The position numbers were made by a program, and so were the translations under genes. This document shows, piece by piece, positions 33,601-45,900 of a stretch of 64,000 nt of DNA. The first letter of the stretch is position 1. Each line of letters opens with the position of its first letter. The notes under the pieces were generated by a model, which saw only the letters and a list, made by a program, of their open reading frames with translations, was not told the DNA's origin and searched no databases. This DNA comes from Aptenodytes patagonicus (taxonomy: Eukaryota; Chordata; Aves; Sphenisciformes; Spheniscidae): positions 127,780,294 through 127,844,293 of the forward strand of contig NC_134949.1 in NCBI RefSeq assembly GCF_965638725.1, written 5' to 3'.

Positions 33601-36083
33601 GGCTTGCTTGCCATTCCCCTGACTTCAGTGTTTCTCAAGCAGTGTTTTTCTAAGGCGGATGGCAGCCTGGAGGATTGCAGGGAGAGCGTTCATGGCAAGG
33701 CTCGGTGCTGCAGTCTTGAGAGCTGCTTTTCGGGTGCTTGAGCTTGTCTGTGAGGGGAGTGGGAAAGGGGAAAGGTGGAAGCCTCATTGAGCAGAAGAGG
33801 TGCAGTAGCCTCTGCAACACACTGAAGAGGCAGGAAGACTGCTTCTGCAAATTGCAGCAAGTCCATTGGACTGCATAGTGGTCTTACCTGGGGCTTTGCA
33901 CTTCTGTTTTAGTCTGAGGGCTTTTTAAGTTTTTTTAATAAAAGAATTTTATAGGAAACACTTGAAGTTCATTTTGCATTTCATCTTATGAAAGGTTACT
34001 GAGTGAAGTTAACAGTGCAGACTTTAAGCCAGTGGACCACAAGTTGCTGCAAAAACTATCCTCAAACTAGTACAGGTTTCATGAAATACAGGTATAGGTA
34101 TGGCACAAGCTCATCGCTTTTGGATGCATGATTGATACTATCCTTGAGAGGATCGCGTCGATATGGGTTTCCCTTGATCTTTGCCATGTGACAGAGAATG
34201 TTTTCTGTCTTGCTATTACTTGTATGTACAGTAGCAAAAGCCTTGGGTTTTGCTGTTCCAGTGTTTTGGAGTTGGAAATCCTGTGGATTTCCTAAGGGAA
34301 TGTGCTTGTTGCTTACGTGCTGTAGGATGTGCTTGGCTGGAGATGATGATTTGGCCAAGAATGCTGCACCAAAATGTTTTCCACATGACGGGCTGCTCCT
34401 GCATCAAATTCAGCAGCTGTTTCCTCTTATTGCTATCTTCTGCAGGGCTGTCCTCTGCCAATTCTCTCTCCTCTCCCTAAAGAGAATGCACACCGGTGAG
34501 CTGATTCATCAGCCCGGTGATTAGCTATGCTCAAATTAGCCCTTTCCCCAGGCTTCAGAGTATTGTCCAAACATAAACAGGAGTGGATGGTACTAAGGTG
34601 TTAGTGTACAGCTATGGTCAGGATTTATCCTTGGCTTTTCTGAGAGTCCTGTTATCCCATTTGGAGGTGGAGCCATTCCTGTCCCCTTTTGCAGGCAGCT
34701 GCCAGATCTGCTTAGTCCGTTCCCTACATTGAGCTTTTTGATTTCTTTCGTCCCTGCTCCCCAATTTGGCTGTTCCCTGTTGTCTGCTATTCAAACCCCT
34801 AGAAGCAAAGTGAGCTGCCTGATAAAGTTTTTCCTTTTGTTCTGCAGCTGTTTCTTCCCTCTTTGGGGAGCAAACACTGAGGTCCACCAGAGGATTTACA
34901 GCTAGGTGGTGATAATGTGAGCGTGTGTGAGTTCTGGTATCTCTCAGATTTCAGGGGCTAATAAATGCTTTTGGTTGGGAGGATAGGTCAGCATGCACAT
35001 CTAGTGCGCAAGCTGGGAAAGCACAGAAATAGAACAAGAAATTACTGAAAAAATATTCCAGTCTCTAGAAATAATGATAAAGATCTGTTTCACCACCACC
35101 TTGGTTAAAATATTGCTCCTCACCTCCCTCAGTTTTGGAGAGCCCTTATAATCTCCTTATGTCAGGGTGAGCCTGGATGTGAGGAAGCATTCCCTCCATC
35201 CCTTGATTATCTCCTTTATGTAGGATCTAGGTACCTGTCCAGAATCATGGAGGACAGGAAGGGCCAGGGCAGTAGACATCTTACATGCATGTCTGTAGAG
35301 GAGTCCTTGTGTGGGAGGCTGGTGATGGTTCACGGCAAGGCAGAAAGGGGCCACATTCGGGAAGCAGTGGGTTGATCAGCAAAGCGCTTGGTGGTGTTAC
35401 TTGCCGCAGTGCTCTGACTGCTGCGGGACCCAAGAGGACACTTATACAGAAGAGGTCCAAAAAAATGATCATAAGGACTGGAGCCCTTGTCATCCGCCGT
35501 GCTTAGCTGTTGGCTTGCCACCTGACTCGTTTCGGACCAAGCTTGGCTTTCTGGCCTTTAGCAGCATCGGTCTAGCTGTAGAGTAGTGCCTTAAGTAGCA
35601 GTGGCTGCATTGCCTGGCAGGGTGTATGCCAAAATGGAGTCCTACCCTTGCCTTAAACTCTTCATGTGGCTTGTGAATCAGCACAAAGTCCACTGGAGAA
35701 GAAATAGGCTTCTACAGCAATTTGCCCTGAGCCCATGGGATTCAGATCCTGAGAGGCTGATTAATACTAGCTCTGTGTTTGATAACCTCTGGGTTTCTGA
35801 ATGTCATGTTTGGAGGAGGAAGGGGGAAAATACACACATGTGAAATGTTCAGACTCAGGATATTGCTCAAACTGGAAATCAAAAGGCTATATGGTATGCT
35901 TTTCTGTCCTTATCAGTTGTTCAAATAAATGTGCTAGTCCCTGTTTTTTCTAGTAGTTGTGGTGATTATAACCACAGTAACAAAGGTACATATTGGAGGG
36001 AAGGGAAGATTGAAAAGGCACCTGTCTATCAGATTGTTGCAGATGAGTGGAATACATGTCACTCAAAAGACAGAAGCAGCAAT
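30651..36083. other. Non-coding stretch, nothing recognised
   Basis: Unique AT-rich to mixed sequence with short overlapping chance frames. No exon, repeat family or RNA gene was recognised. Confidence 0.4.
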
Positions 36084-36943
36084 ATGTTGTATTGAGGTAA
36101 AATAATAATTTGACAGAGTTCAATAAATTCAATGAAATTTAACAAAGTTTAACAGTGGTTTACCAAGGTTCAATAAGTTTGATGGCAAGGTGCACCTTAT
36201 TAATTACTGCATGGAAGAAACATACAAAGGAAAATTGAGTTAGAATCGAGTTAGAATGATTCATACAGAGACTGGAGATGCAAAGGGTAAGGAAGACCCT
36301 GCCGTTGGGTCATGAGTTCGGAGTGGACCCCCTTGCTTTCTAAACTCCTGATGGAGCTTAGGTGCATCCAGGTCCAATCTTAGTCTCAGACTTGGACAAC
36401 GGTTCATGTCTAATGGAATTATCTATTCAAAGTTTATAATAATATTGAGTAGCTTCATGGATTAGTAATGTTTCATTAGTATTAATTCAGCATGCTATCA
36501 GTCACTTAACGAGGATCTGTTGGGAGTAAGGAATCTCTCTGCCTTGAAAAAGGAAGGATCTTTTAGTCTCAGGTAAGGAATCTCAAACTTTGAGAGGTGT
36601 CCCTGCTCAAGGGGAGGGTCACCTGGCGTGCAGTGCAGCTGCAATTCAGGAATAGCTCAAATTGGGCCCATTGTGATGGTAATATTTACAGAGTGAAGTA
36701 GTTGGCTGCTAGTCAAGATAGATGTCTTCGTTTTAGCTCTGGTATCGTGTTCTGTACTTTGGTTATCTTGCATTTTTGGGCTTCAAAACCACCTTTTGAA
36801 ATATTTTTCCAAGGCACCTTCACTCCCTTGTACGTGAGCCAGGAGCTTTTCAGCTCGCAGATTCACCACAGGGCATGAGGCCTGTTGGTCCTTAATCAGC
36901 CTGAACCAAAGTACAACTAGGGGTCAAGTGTATCTGTCACACA
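36084..36943 (-). mobile_element. Candidate solo LTR (antisense), divergent
   Basis: Read on the minus strand, the block begins TGTGTGACAGATACACTTGACC. It ends with an AT-rich tail containing an AATAA-type signal (TTAATAAGG) and repeated GTT(C)AA(T)A/GTTTAA motifs, finishing in CAATACAACA. A TG...CA frame, a late poly(A)-like signal and roughly 860 bp length fit an LTR. I found no convincing target duplication, no partner LTR and no internal domain, so the boundaries and identity remain open. Confidence 0.35.
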
Positions 36944-36948
36944 GATAC
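36930..36948. repeat. Perfect 8-bp inverted repeat with 3-base loop
   Basis: GTATCTGT-CAC-ACAGATAC forms a perfect short hairpin at the edge of the candidate LTR. It may be a coincidence. Confidence 0.7.
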
Positions 36949-39900
36949 CTGAAGCAAAAGTTTATTAAGACAAACAAAAACCCCAAGCAACAGAACCATA
37001 CTGCAGCGTGGCACATAATACTCCTAATGCTTTTTAGCAGAAGTCGTCTCTTCCTTGCAGTGCCAATGCTGGGCTTTGGCTGGGATTTTGGAGCTGCTCT
37101 CTGGAGTCTTCTCTATGGGGGAGAGAATCTCTTTGCCAGGGGAGTCATGGCTGGCCGTGTCTGCGTTAACTGCATGTGCAGTGCAGTAGTAGCAGGCCAG
37201 GAGATCAGATTTCAGTTTTACGTGCTTTGTCTACTTAATGTTCTTTGAATTTGAGTTAGCCTCCTCCCTGGACTGACTGTCCTCCCTCTGTGTGTGCTGC
37301 AGAGCTCTCTGAAGGAAAGCTGTCCCACTAACCTCTGCTCTTTGGACTGTTGCTTCAGGAAATGTCAAATTGTCCTCTTCCCTGTTTAGCAGGGATGATG
37401 CTAGCATGTCACTGCCCTGTCAGTAGTGTCTGTGTAAGCCTCTTGTGGGAACAAACTTTATTTCTCTTCCGGCTCGCTGGAGTGACCTATGCAACCTGCT
37501 GCCTGGATCCCCTCTTGACTCTTGAGATCAGTGATGTCAGGGGAGATGGGTGTTTTTCACCATCAGCTGCTCCAGGAGCACACCCAAAAGACCAGACTCT
37601 CACCTTCCTGGACATCCTGTTGTTTGGGGAAGAAGGCAGAAGTAAGAGCTTCCTCTGAAGTTTTGCAGCTGCTTTTTCTCTGGCCCTAATGGAGAAGCTT
37701 GGTTCAGTAGGATGCTATTGATCTCGAGACAATGAAATGACCAGCAGTGGGCACAGAGCTTTTGTGTGTGAAGAGGCACAGTCAAGGCCTTCTGCCATCA
37801 GATGGTACAACATCTCTGCTGTCACCGAATGAAATTTTAGCAGCCTAGACCTTGCGCAAAAGAGTGACTGTTATATGTAAAGTCTCATGACCCTCAGTTC
37901 CTACCACTAGTGGTGAGCTGATGTGGGGTGAGCAATTCCAGTCTGGGTGTAGTTATGATCAAGGTTTCCAAGGCTATCTTCCAAACCTTTTACCTCCATG
38001 TACTGGGAGTTATCAACAAGATAACCTGGGCCTTTGCCCTCTGTGGATCCCCAGGCAGTGTGAGCAGTATTGATTCCAGCCTGGTGTCTGGCCCAGGCCC
38101 GCCAGTAGGTAAACAGTGGGGGCAGCCCTTTGGCAGTCCTGCCAGCTTTGGACCATGGAAGGGTATTTACGGGCCATGGCCTCATATCTTGCCTTACTGA
38201 GGTGGAACGTGCTGCCTGGTTCTGCCTGCACAAAAGGTGAGACATGAATATTTCCAGTGGCCTCTGAATCACAGGTGGCTGCTGTGGACACTGAGGATGT
38301 GGGTGACCCTTTTCTGAGACTGTAATTTTAGCCTCCTACATCTGCTTCAAAAAGTTGGAGCACCCAGCATGACACTCATCTTAGCACGCTTATCACAGAG
38401 GAAGACCACCGTGATCAGTGGCTGAGAGCAGACAGAGTGGAATGGGGGAACGAAATTATGTGCCATGACTTATTAGTGTGTGAACATGTCTGTGCTGAAT
38501 AAAAAGTAAGAGATTCCCAATGCTACTCTGGGTCTTCTTAACCTGCCCTCCTCGTTTGCATGCCTGTGCAAGCACACGTGTGCGCACTCTGTTCCTGGTG
38601 GTGCTCAAATCAATCATCCCTTTTTCTCCCTTTTGATTAGTCTTGACAGCATTTTTGCTGGGCCCCCAACCCTTTGGGACTTCCTCGTGTCCAGGTTTGT
38701 GCCTGTGAGCCTTTGAGAAAACCTCATCTGACAGAATGGTTTGCCATTCAGAGGAAGGGGAGTGGGCTTGAGGGGCAGTGTCTCTTTGCTTTGCTGGGGT
38801 GGGGAAGGGTAGTCAAGTTTGGCAAGATCTGTATTAGCTGCTGCCACCTCAAGGGTTGGTGAGGGAAGGCAGTGGTACCTAAGAGTTTTTAGGATGAGGA
38901 TAGTCAAGGAATATGACAAACCATACAGGTGTCCCATATCCCAAGTGTGCCTTTGGGGGATTAGGCCAGGATTATTTTTATTAACATTAACTAGAAGGGC
39001 AGAGACCTCTTCTAGAGTTGTGATAATAGAAGTCTTGACAGTCATCGCTATATGGAGCCTGTTGTTACGCTGTGTCTTCTTGGCCCAACTTAAGTACTTA
39101 GGTAGAAGCTCTGTGGATTGTGGGGGGATGTGTCAGCTGTCACTGGGGCTGACAGCCTTCCCCTTGCTCTTGCACTGCTGTACCTGCTGGTGTCTGTGAT
39201 TATGAGGTGGGGACTCTGGATGGAGATGAAGGACTTTGCAGGAGCTGCCACCTCGCCAGGCTATCTGCCCATCTGGCGTTGAGCTGAACCAAAACCCTTT
39301 GTGGGGCCTGCTGTAACTCCCTGTGCCAGCCCAGGGTCTCCCTCCTCTCTTCTCTCCTTCTCCCCTCTTAAGTACCCCTTCAGACCAGAGGTGCTACAGT
39401 GGGTTGGCCTGCTACTGCATACATTGCCCCCTGCCTGCAGAAACTTCAGGATAAGATGCCTGGGGTTGGTGAAGAGGGGCTGTCTTTGCCTCTAAGACCT
39501 CCTCTACATCAGAGGACCTTATGGAGGAGAGAAAAACAAACTGTTTGGTCCTTGCTGTATTGATATAATGCAGGGCTCTGACTAGTTTCCCCGGGTTTGT
39601 AAAGACAAATTTCTGCAGCTTAGTGGGAGCAGCGGAAGGAGATGGAAGGCAGTATAAACTGATAGACCCATTTTTGCTCCTCCTGTAAGGGACACATGAA
39701 GTTGACCTCCGAATAGGATATCCTACCATGCATGGTAGTTACCTCTTTGCTATGGCCAGTGCTGTAGTGCAAGAATCTGTCCTGCGACCTGCTCAAATTT
39801 GCAGCAGGGGAAGGCAGAGAAGCGCGGGGGGAGCAGGGGGAAGGGGAGAGGCAGAGAGCGAAAAGGAAGGAAAAGGGCTCCTCCAAAAATTTTGACCCCT

Positions 39901-42900
39901 CGGAGTTTGTTTTTTGGTTTGGTGGGCTTTTTTTTTTTTTGGCTGGTCTGTGCTGAAGGGAGATCTAGTTGGGAATATCTGGTGGCCTTTGAGGGCATCC
40001 CATCAGTAACTGTTGTGAATCTGCTCTATGCCAGACAACAGCCCACCTGGATCAAGGTGTGACCTAGGCCTGTGTGCTTCTGGGGTTGTGCCACTACGCT
40101 GGGGAAGGAGGGGGCCATAGTCAGGGCCTTTGCAGGCTGTGTTAGCAGAATATGCTGCGTGCAGGTGTGCTTGGTCAGCAGGATTGAGAGACGCTCTTGT
40201 ACAGGGCAAGGAGTGGAGAGATGCTTTCTAGTTTAGCTGCTTGCCATGAAGCAACAGCAATCTTCTGCCCTTGTGGAATTGCTTTTAAAGGCATGACAGC
40301 CTTCCCAGTCAGACTGCTGATGTTTGTTTGGCTCTCTGCAGGCCCAAGATCAGCGCTCTGTAATTCAGCTTGAAGACTCATGTGCACACATCCTTCTTTC
40401 CTAGCACCAAGTATAGAAAAGCAATGCACTTAACTGGGTTGGAATCAGAGGTGTTAATGCAGGAGGTTGCTGGTGTTGGCCGTGGCGGAGAATGGACAAA
40501 GGGAAGTGTCCGTTCCCTGAACATCGATGTTCCCTCATAGGAGTTACCTGTAAGGTCTGGGAACAGGAAGCATAGAGGCTGTGCTGTCTTACAGTATTTC
40601 CTGTGTGATGACCCTGGCCCCAGCACATGCACATCCTGTGGTAGGGGGTAGGGTTGATGATGTGCTCAAAGATCTGTTTGAAGATGTCTGTAGCAAGGGT
40701 ATGCCTGCCATATTGCCCCCATGTTCTGTGGCCTTTAAGAAGGCAACCTTCATCCCCTTGATCTTTGTGACACCCATCACCAGTCCTCTTGCAGTTGCAA
40801 GTCAGCAGTCTTGCTCCTTGGTTGGTTAGCCTCCTCTTGCCACTGGAGAAGCCTCATCCCCCTTTCAGCATTGCTTGATGAGCGGTGTTGTTTCCACGCA
40901 ACTCCAGGTGCCACCGTGCTGGGTCTTCTGTGAGCCTGAAGGAGGTTGATTTTGCCATAGGAAAGGACATTTGGAGGCAGTACAATACAAAATAAAGCTG
41001 AAAGAAGTGGTGGCATTCAGCAATGGTGAGGAAGGCAACAGAAGGCAGGGCAGGTATTGAGGAAAGAGAAATGGCACTGAGGCAAGAGAGGCCTCAATGG
41101 AAGGCAAAGTGGATCACAAAGAATTGAGAGCTGGTGGTTAACATCAAATACAAAAATACGTTACTTACAGAAGTGCAAAGGGCGCTACTTAACCCTTTGT
41201 TTAGCATGAGGTATTCCAGGTATTGCATAAATTTGTGACAGTTGAAGAGTCTCCTACTGCTTGGGATGTGCTGGAGAGCTTTGCAGATGTGCAGCCTGCC
41301 CATTGCTTTGGATGCTTGTGACGCTGTAGGTGGATCTTCTGATTTGGTTTCATCCAAAGGGAATCTGGCTTGTGCACACCAAAATCATTCTGTGGTCCAA
41401 GTCGCAGAAGCAATAGGACATTCCCTTCAAAAGCAGACTGGTGCTGTGGATTAATGTGCTATTTTAGATCAATTGAGTCTGCGGCTTCCCTGGTGGCTTT
41501 GATGCTGGCTATGGCTAGTACTCAGTAGTGCTCTTGCTGGACTTCCCTTGTTGCTTTTTCCATAGTAGGGGCAGGTGCTGGAGTTTGTGCTGGAGTCTTA
41601 ATTACTCTGAAAGAAGCTATTTTTGTAGCTCATGTGCTCTTGATTGCAGCATGGCTGTCCTGGGAGTGACCTCCCAAGTTGGTTGTTTGGATGTGTCCTT
41701 GTAGTCTTGTGTTCACGGCCCATGTTAAGGAACCAGCTCTCATCTGCAGGATGTCTGCCTGGGTCTGCTCAGAGAAGCACATCAGACAGCTCTAGTGCTG
41801 AGAAGGGTATGTGAGTGACTCTGTAATTACAAATGGATTATACCTAGCTGCATATTGGCCTTTCAGTGCACAGGTTATATGTGGTCAGTTTGAGACCCGA
41901 GTACTAACAAAAAAAAGCCACAAAACAGCTTAATCTGGGCATTAAATAATATAGCAGAAGGGAAGACTGCCAGAGGCAAAACCCAGTTCATTCACAATGC
42001 ATGTTTCTGGACAAACTTTTCTTGACATGCTTATTCTGGAATTTAATCCATTTTGAAAAAGGGATTATCCAATTCACAAAAGGTAGACAAATTTTCTAAA
42101 AAAAATTGTCACGTGAGCTTAATGGCTTTTAATCCAGGAAATAAGAATAAATTGGATATGCTGTTCCTTCTCCACAGATGTACCTATCTTAAGCAAACCC
42201 TAACTTTGTTTCTGTTAGAGTATGTGATTTTTGTTTTGTTTTTAATAACCAGAGAGGGTATGCAGCATTTGGTTTCTGTCTTTCAAAGGCTTTGGATATT
42301 TCTGTTGCCTTGCTTTGGGGTAATTTACAATGATAAACTATTTTTTGATAGCAGGGGAGGCGCTGGCAACAGTGAGAGAATTTCCATTTTTTGTGAATTT
42401 TATGTGGCTAAGAGGAGAGGATTCTTGAATTCAAGCTAGCTATTTCCTTGCCTTTAGTTGTTTACAGAAGACTGAACTGAAACCACAGCTGGATGGGAAA
42501 CATTTTAATCAGAAGGGAAAAAAAAATAGTTCAAAACTGGATAGGAGGGTTAGGTGGGTTTGCTCAGTTAAAAGCCTTCAGAGCGGCTTGTTTTAAAATT
42601 GCGTAAAATTAACCTGAAGTCTCGCTGCCTTCCATAGTGCAATAGTGCAGTGCAAGGTCTTCAAAGACAAATATACAAGGGTCAGTCTGAGATTAAGGTA
42701 ATTGAGGCACATATATTTTTAACTTGGAAAGGCCTGTATTTTTTTTGAAAAGCCATACTTTTACCTTGTGGCAAGTTGCAGACTGAGGTGATTTGCACTG
42801 TATGAAAGTAGTAATAACCTGCCACTGACCAAACTTACTCATTTGATATCAGTGTGTGTGCCGAGATGTTTCTGGTATAGTTTTGTACTCTGGAGTCCCT

Positions 42901-45900
42901 CACCTGCCTGTTGTTTACCCTGGGATCGGAGAGCTGTCAATGTGTAGGTAATGCCGGTTGGAAAAATACTTGGAGGGTATGGCTGAGTGATGAGACATGT
43001 CTGTCTTCTAGGTAGGGAGTATCTGGAAGGAAGACAGAGTCCTTCAAGGTCGGAGGAGAGAGGAGTTTCAAGTTTATATAGAGGTAAGTATTTTACCAGT
43101 ATCTTCCCATCTGCCCCCCTGCCCTTTTGCTATTTTCATGAGTACATTAAGAGATCTAGCATAACTCAAAAATCTAAAATAACTGTGGGTAGGTAACAGG
43201 TATCTTTCTAGAGCAGGAAATTAAAATAGTTAGCTTCAAAATACAAGTTACCTTCCAGTTTTTGTGGATGTAAGACCCTCTCTTAAATTACTTTATTTTC
43301 TCTTTCTCTTTTAATGAAAGTTTACTACAACTAGGAGAAGCTTCCTTGAAACAATTGTGCTTTTCCTGTCTATCTGAGGTATCTCTTCCTGCACAAATAA
43401 CCCACACCTTTGATAACCTGTATCCTGCCCTTGAAAATAAATCCTCCAATAATTTGCATAAGATCAAAGGCACAAGGCTGTTGGGGTAGTGTAAACATGT
43501 TGGAGGTAACAGGGCAGGGGTCTTCGGGGCAAGAAGGTAACAGCTATAAGGAAACAGAATAAGGAAGAGATAAGTAGTCTTTTATTGCCTGAATATTGAT
43601 ACGACCTGAGCCGCTGCTGTTGCTGCTGACCTGAGGTTTTGTTGAAGTATGGTGTGTCCTGGAGTTGGGGGTGGTGGCTTTGTTTTGTTTTTAACAGCTA
43701 ACCCACAAGGTGTCTTGAGTTTTTTGGGGGGTTAGACAATTAGAAATACTTCAAGGTGGAAGTTTTTAAGCATGAGGCTCAAGTGTTGCATCTAAGCAGA
43801 ATGACAAAAAGATTATGCTCAGGAGTTTGCTTTCTGGGCTGGTTTATTTGTTTGTTGGTTGTTGTTGGTTTTTTTTTAAGCATCTCTTTGAAACCAAGGA
43901 AACATTATTCTGTGTACGCTCCTAACCCTTAGACTTGTATGGTTGAATGGGTGGCGGGACGTACTTGTTGCAGTGCTCATGTAGCTAAGATTCATAAAGC
44001 AGACTTTCCAGTAGAATATATTTTCTGGTAATGCTTCATCAGAGATCATGGGTTTTTTTAGATAGATATAAAGGAATAAATATAGAACAACTCAGGTGCT
44101 AAAAATATCCACTTGCATTGACGTCTACTTTTTTTTCTTTAAAAGAGACCTTTTGGATATTTAGCAAGATGCTTCATATCTGCTCAGAATCATTTTGGCT
44201 GCAGTGATTTTGAGGGAGAGACAAGTCAGCTGATCTTAGAAAATAGCTTATCTTGGTTTGATTTAAGAGTGCAATGTGGGAATAGAGCAGATGCTGAGGA
44301 AGAGACGATGTGGGTAATGGCATGAGAAGTTGGTTTAATTACTGCAGCTGTAGAAGCTGGGCATTTGCAATCTCAGAGATTAGAAGACTGCTCAGCTCTT
44401 GTGTTTATGGAAAAAAAAAAAAGATGCTAAATACCTCAATCAAACCCTAAGATATATATGTAATGGATCTCACTGAAAAGATGGTCCCTTGATAGGAAAG
44501 CTGCTTGCACTGTATGGCTTCAGTTACAGTCCAGGATATAGTAACTCTGGCATCCTTTTAAGTGTGAGATGAGGGAATGAATAATTTTCCAAAAGATCTC
44601 TAATCTTAGAAGCTGAGATTTTCGTAGCAGGAGAATGATTTACTTCAAAGGGATTTTGAAGTAATTCTCAATTTGCAGATGATCTGCTGCGGACACGATT
44701 CCTTGCGCATAGTTAGCCACTCATTACATTCTGAGTAGTCCTTTGAGATCTGTGTTGCGAGAATGAACTGGTGAATCAGTTAACGTGTTTAAATCAGTTT
44801 AAGATTCAACTATTACTTCAGTTCCCTGTCATGTAGAACTTCAAAATTTAATAATTTGGTGCCACACCCCTTTATTTACAAACTATGCACACATTTTGGT
44901 ACCTAGAAACATTGAGATCAGCCCAAGCAAGTGTGTGCTACCCACAGTCTGGTGCTGCCAGAAATGGGTTGTGTGATGCATGGGGAGGAAGGGGTCAGGG
45001 CTTTTTGGCATCTCACAGGTTGCACAGCATTGGGCAGCCACTGGCCTACAGCAGGTGAAGCAGACCATTCCTGCAGCCCACCAGGCATTTCAGAGCCATG
45101 ACCGCATGCCCCCTTCCAGCTGTAGCCTCCCGATCTCCACCGATGAGCTGGGAGCACATCGCGTTGCCTTCCCGGTGGCGTTGCTGCGGCCGCTTCTCCC
45201 TTTGAACTTAATAACAGGTCAGATCTGAATTGCAGTTTAGACATAAAAATAGCTGGCACCTGCTTCAAGTCACGCTGGCCAGGGGTGAGCTGGGGCCCTG
45301 CTGCCACCCATGCCAGCCCCAGGGCTGGCATGAGCAAGAGCGGTCTGGTGAGGTTTTCTCTGCCTGTTACAGGTGGAGCAGCCCCAGCCACGGGGAGGAG
45401 CGTGGACAACCCCTTGGCAGGGTTATTGGCTGGACTCCTGCAAGATTAATAAAACACCCATGCTGTGTCACCCTTTGATCACGAGTATTTTCTGTCTCCT
45501 CAGCTGTGTGCTCTTCTATTTGACTTGGGTTTTTTCCTCTGCTTTTAACCTCTAATGTAGCAATTTACTCTCTTACTGTGTTTGACCAAGACCAAGCTAG
45601 GACAATGTAAAGATAACGCATCCTCTTAGGAATTACATTATTATTTTAGGTTACAATTATCTCAAGCTTCATCAGGCTTCTGAGAATCTATTATTTATGT
45701 ATATTTCTGATTAATTAGATATGCTGTTAAGATGGTATTAAAAAACTTTCCTTGTGTAAACAAGGGAAAAAAGACATTAGTTCAAAGGTCCAGTGCACAG
45801 GTTCTCCGGAGAAGATAAGCTAGGCCTTCTTTGCCTCGGCAGTCAGCTCTGAAGAATTTTTTTTTGTTTATTTATTTTTATTATCTTATTGTTGGCCACT

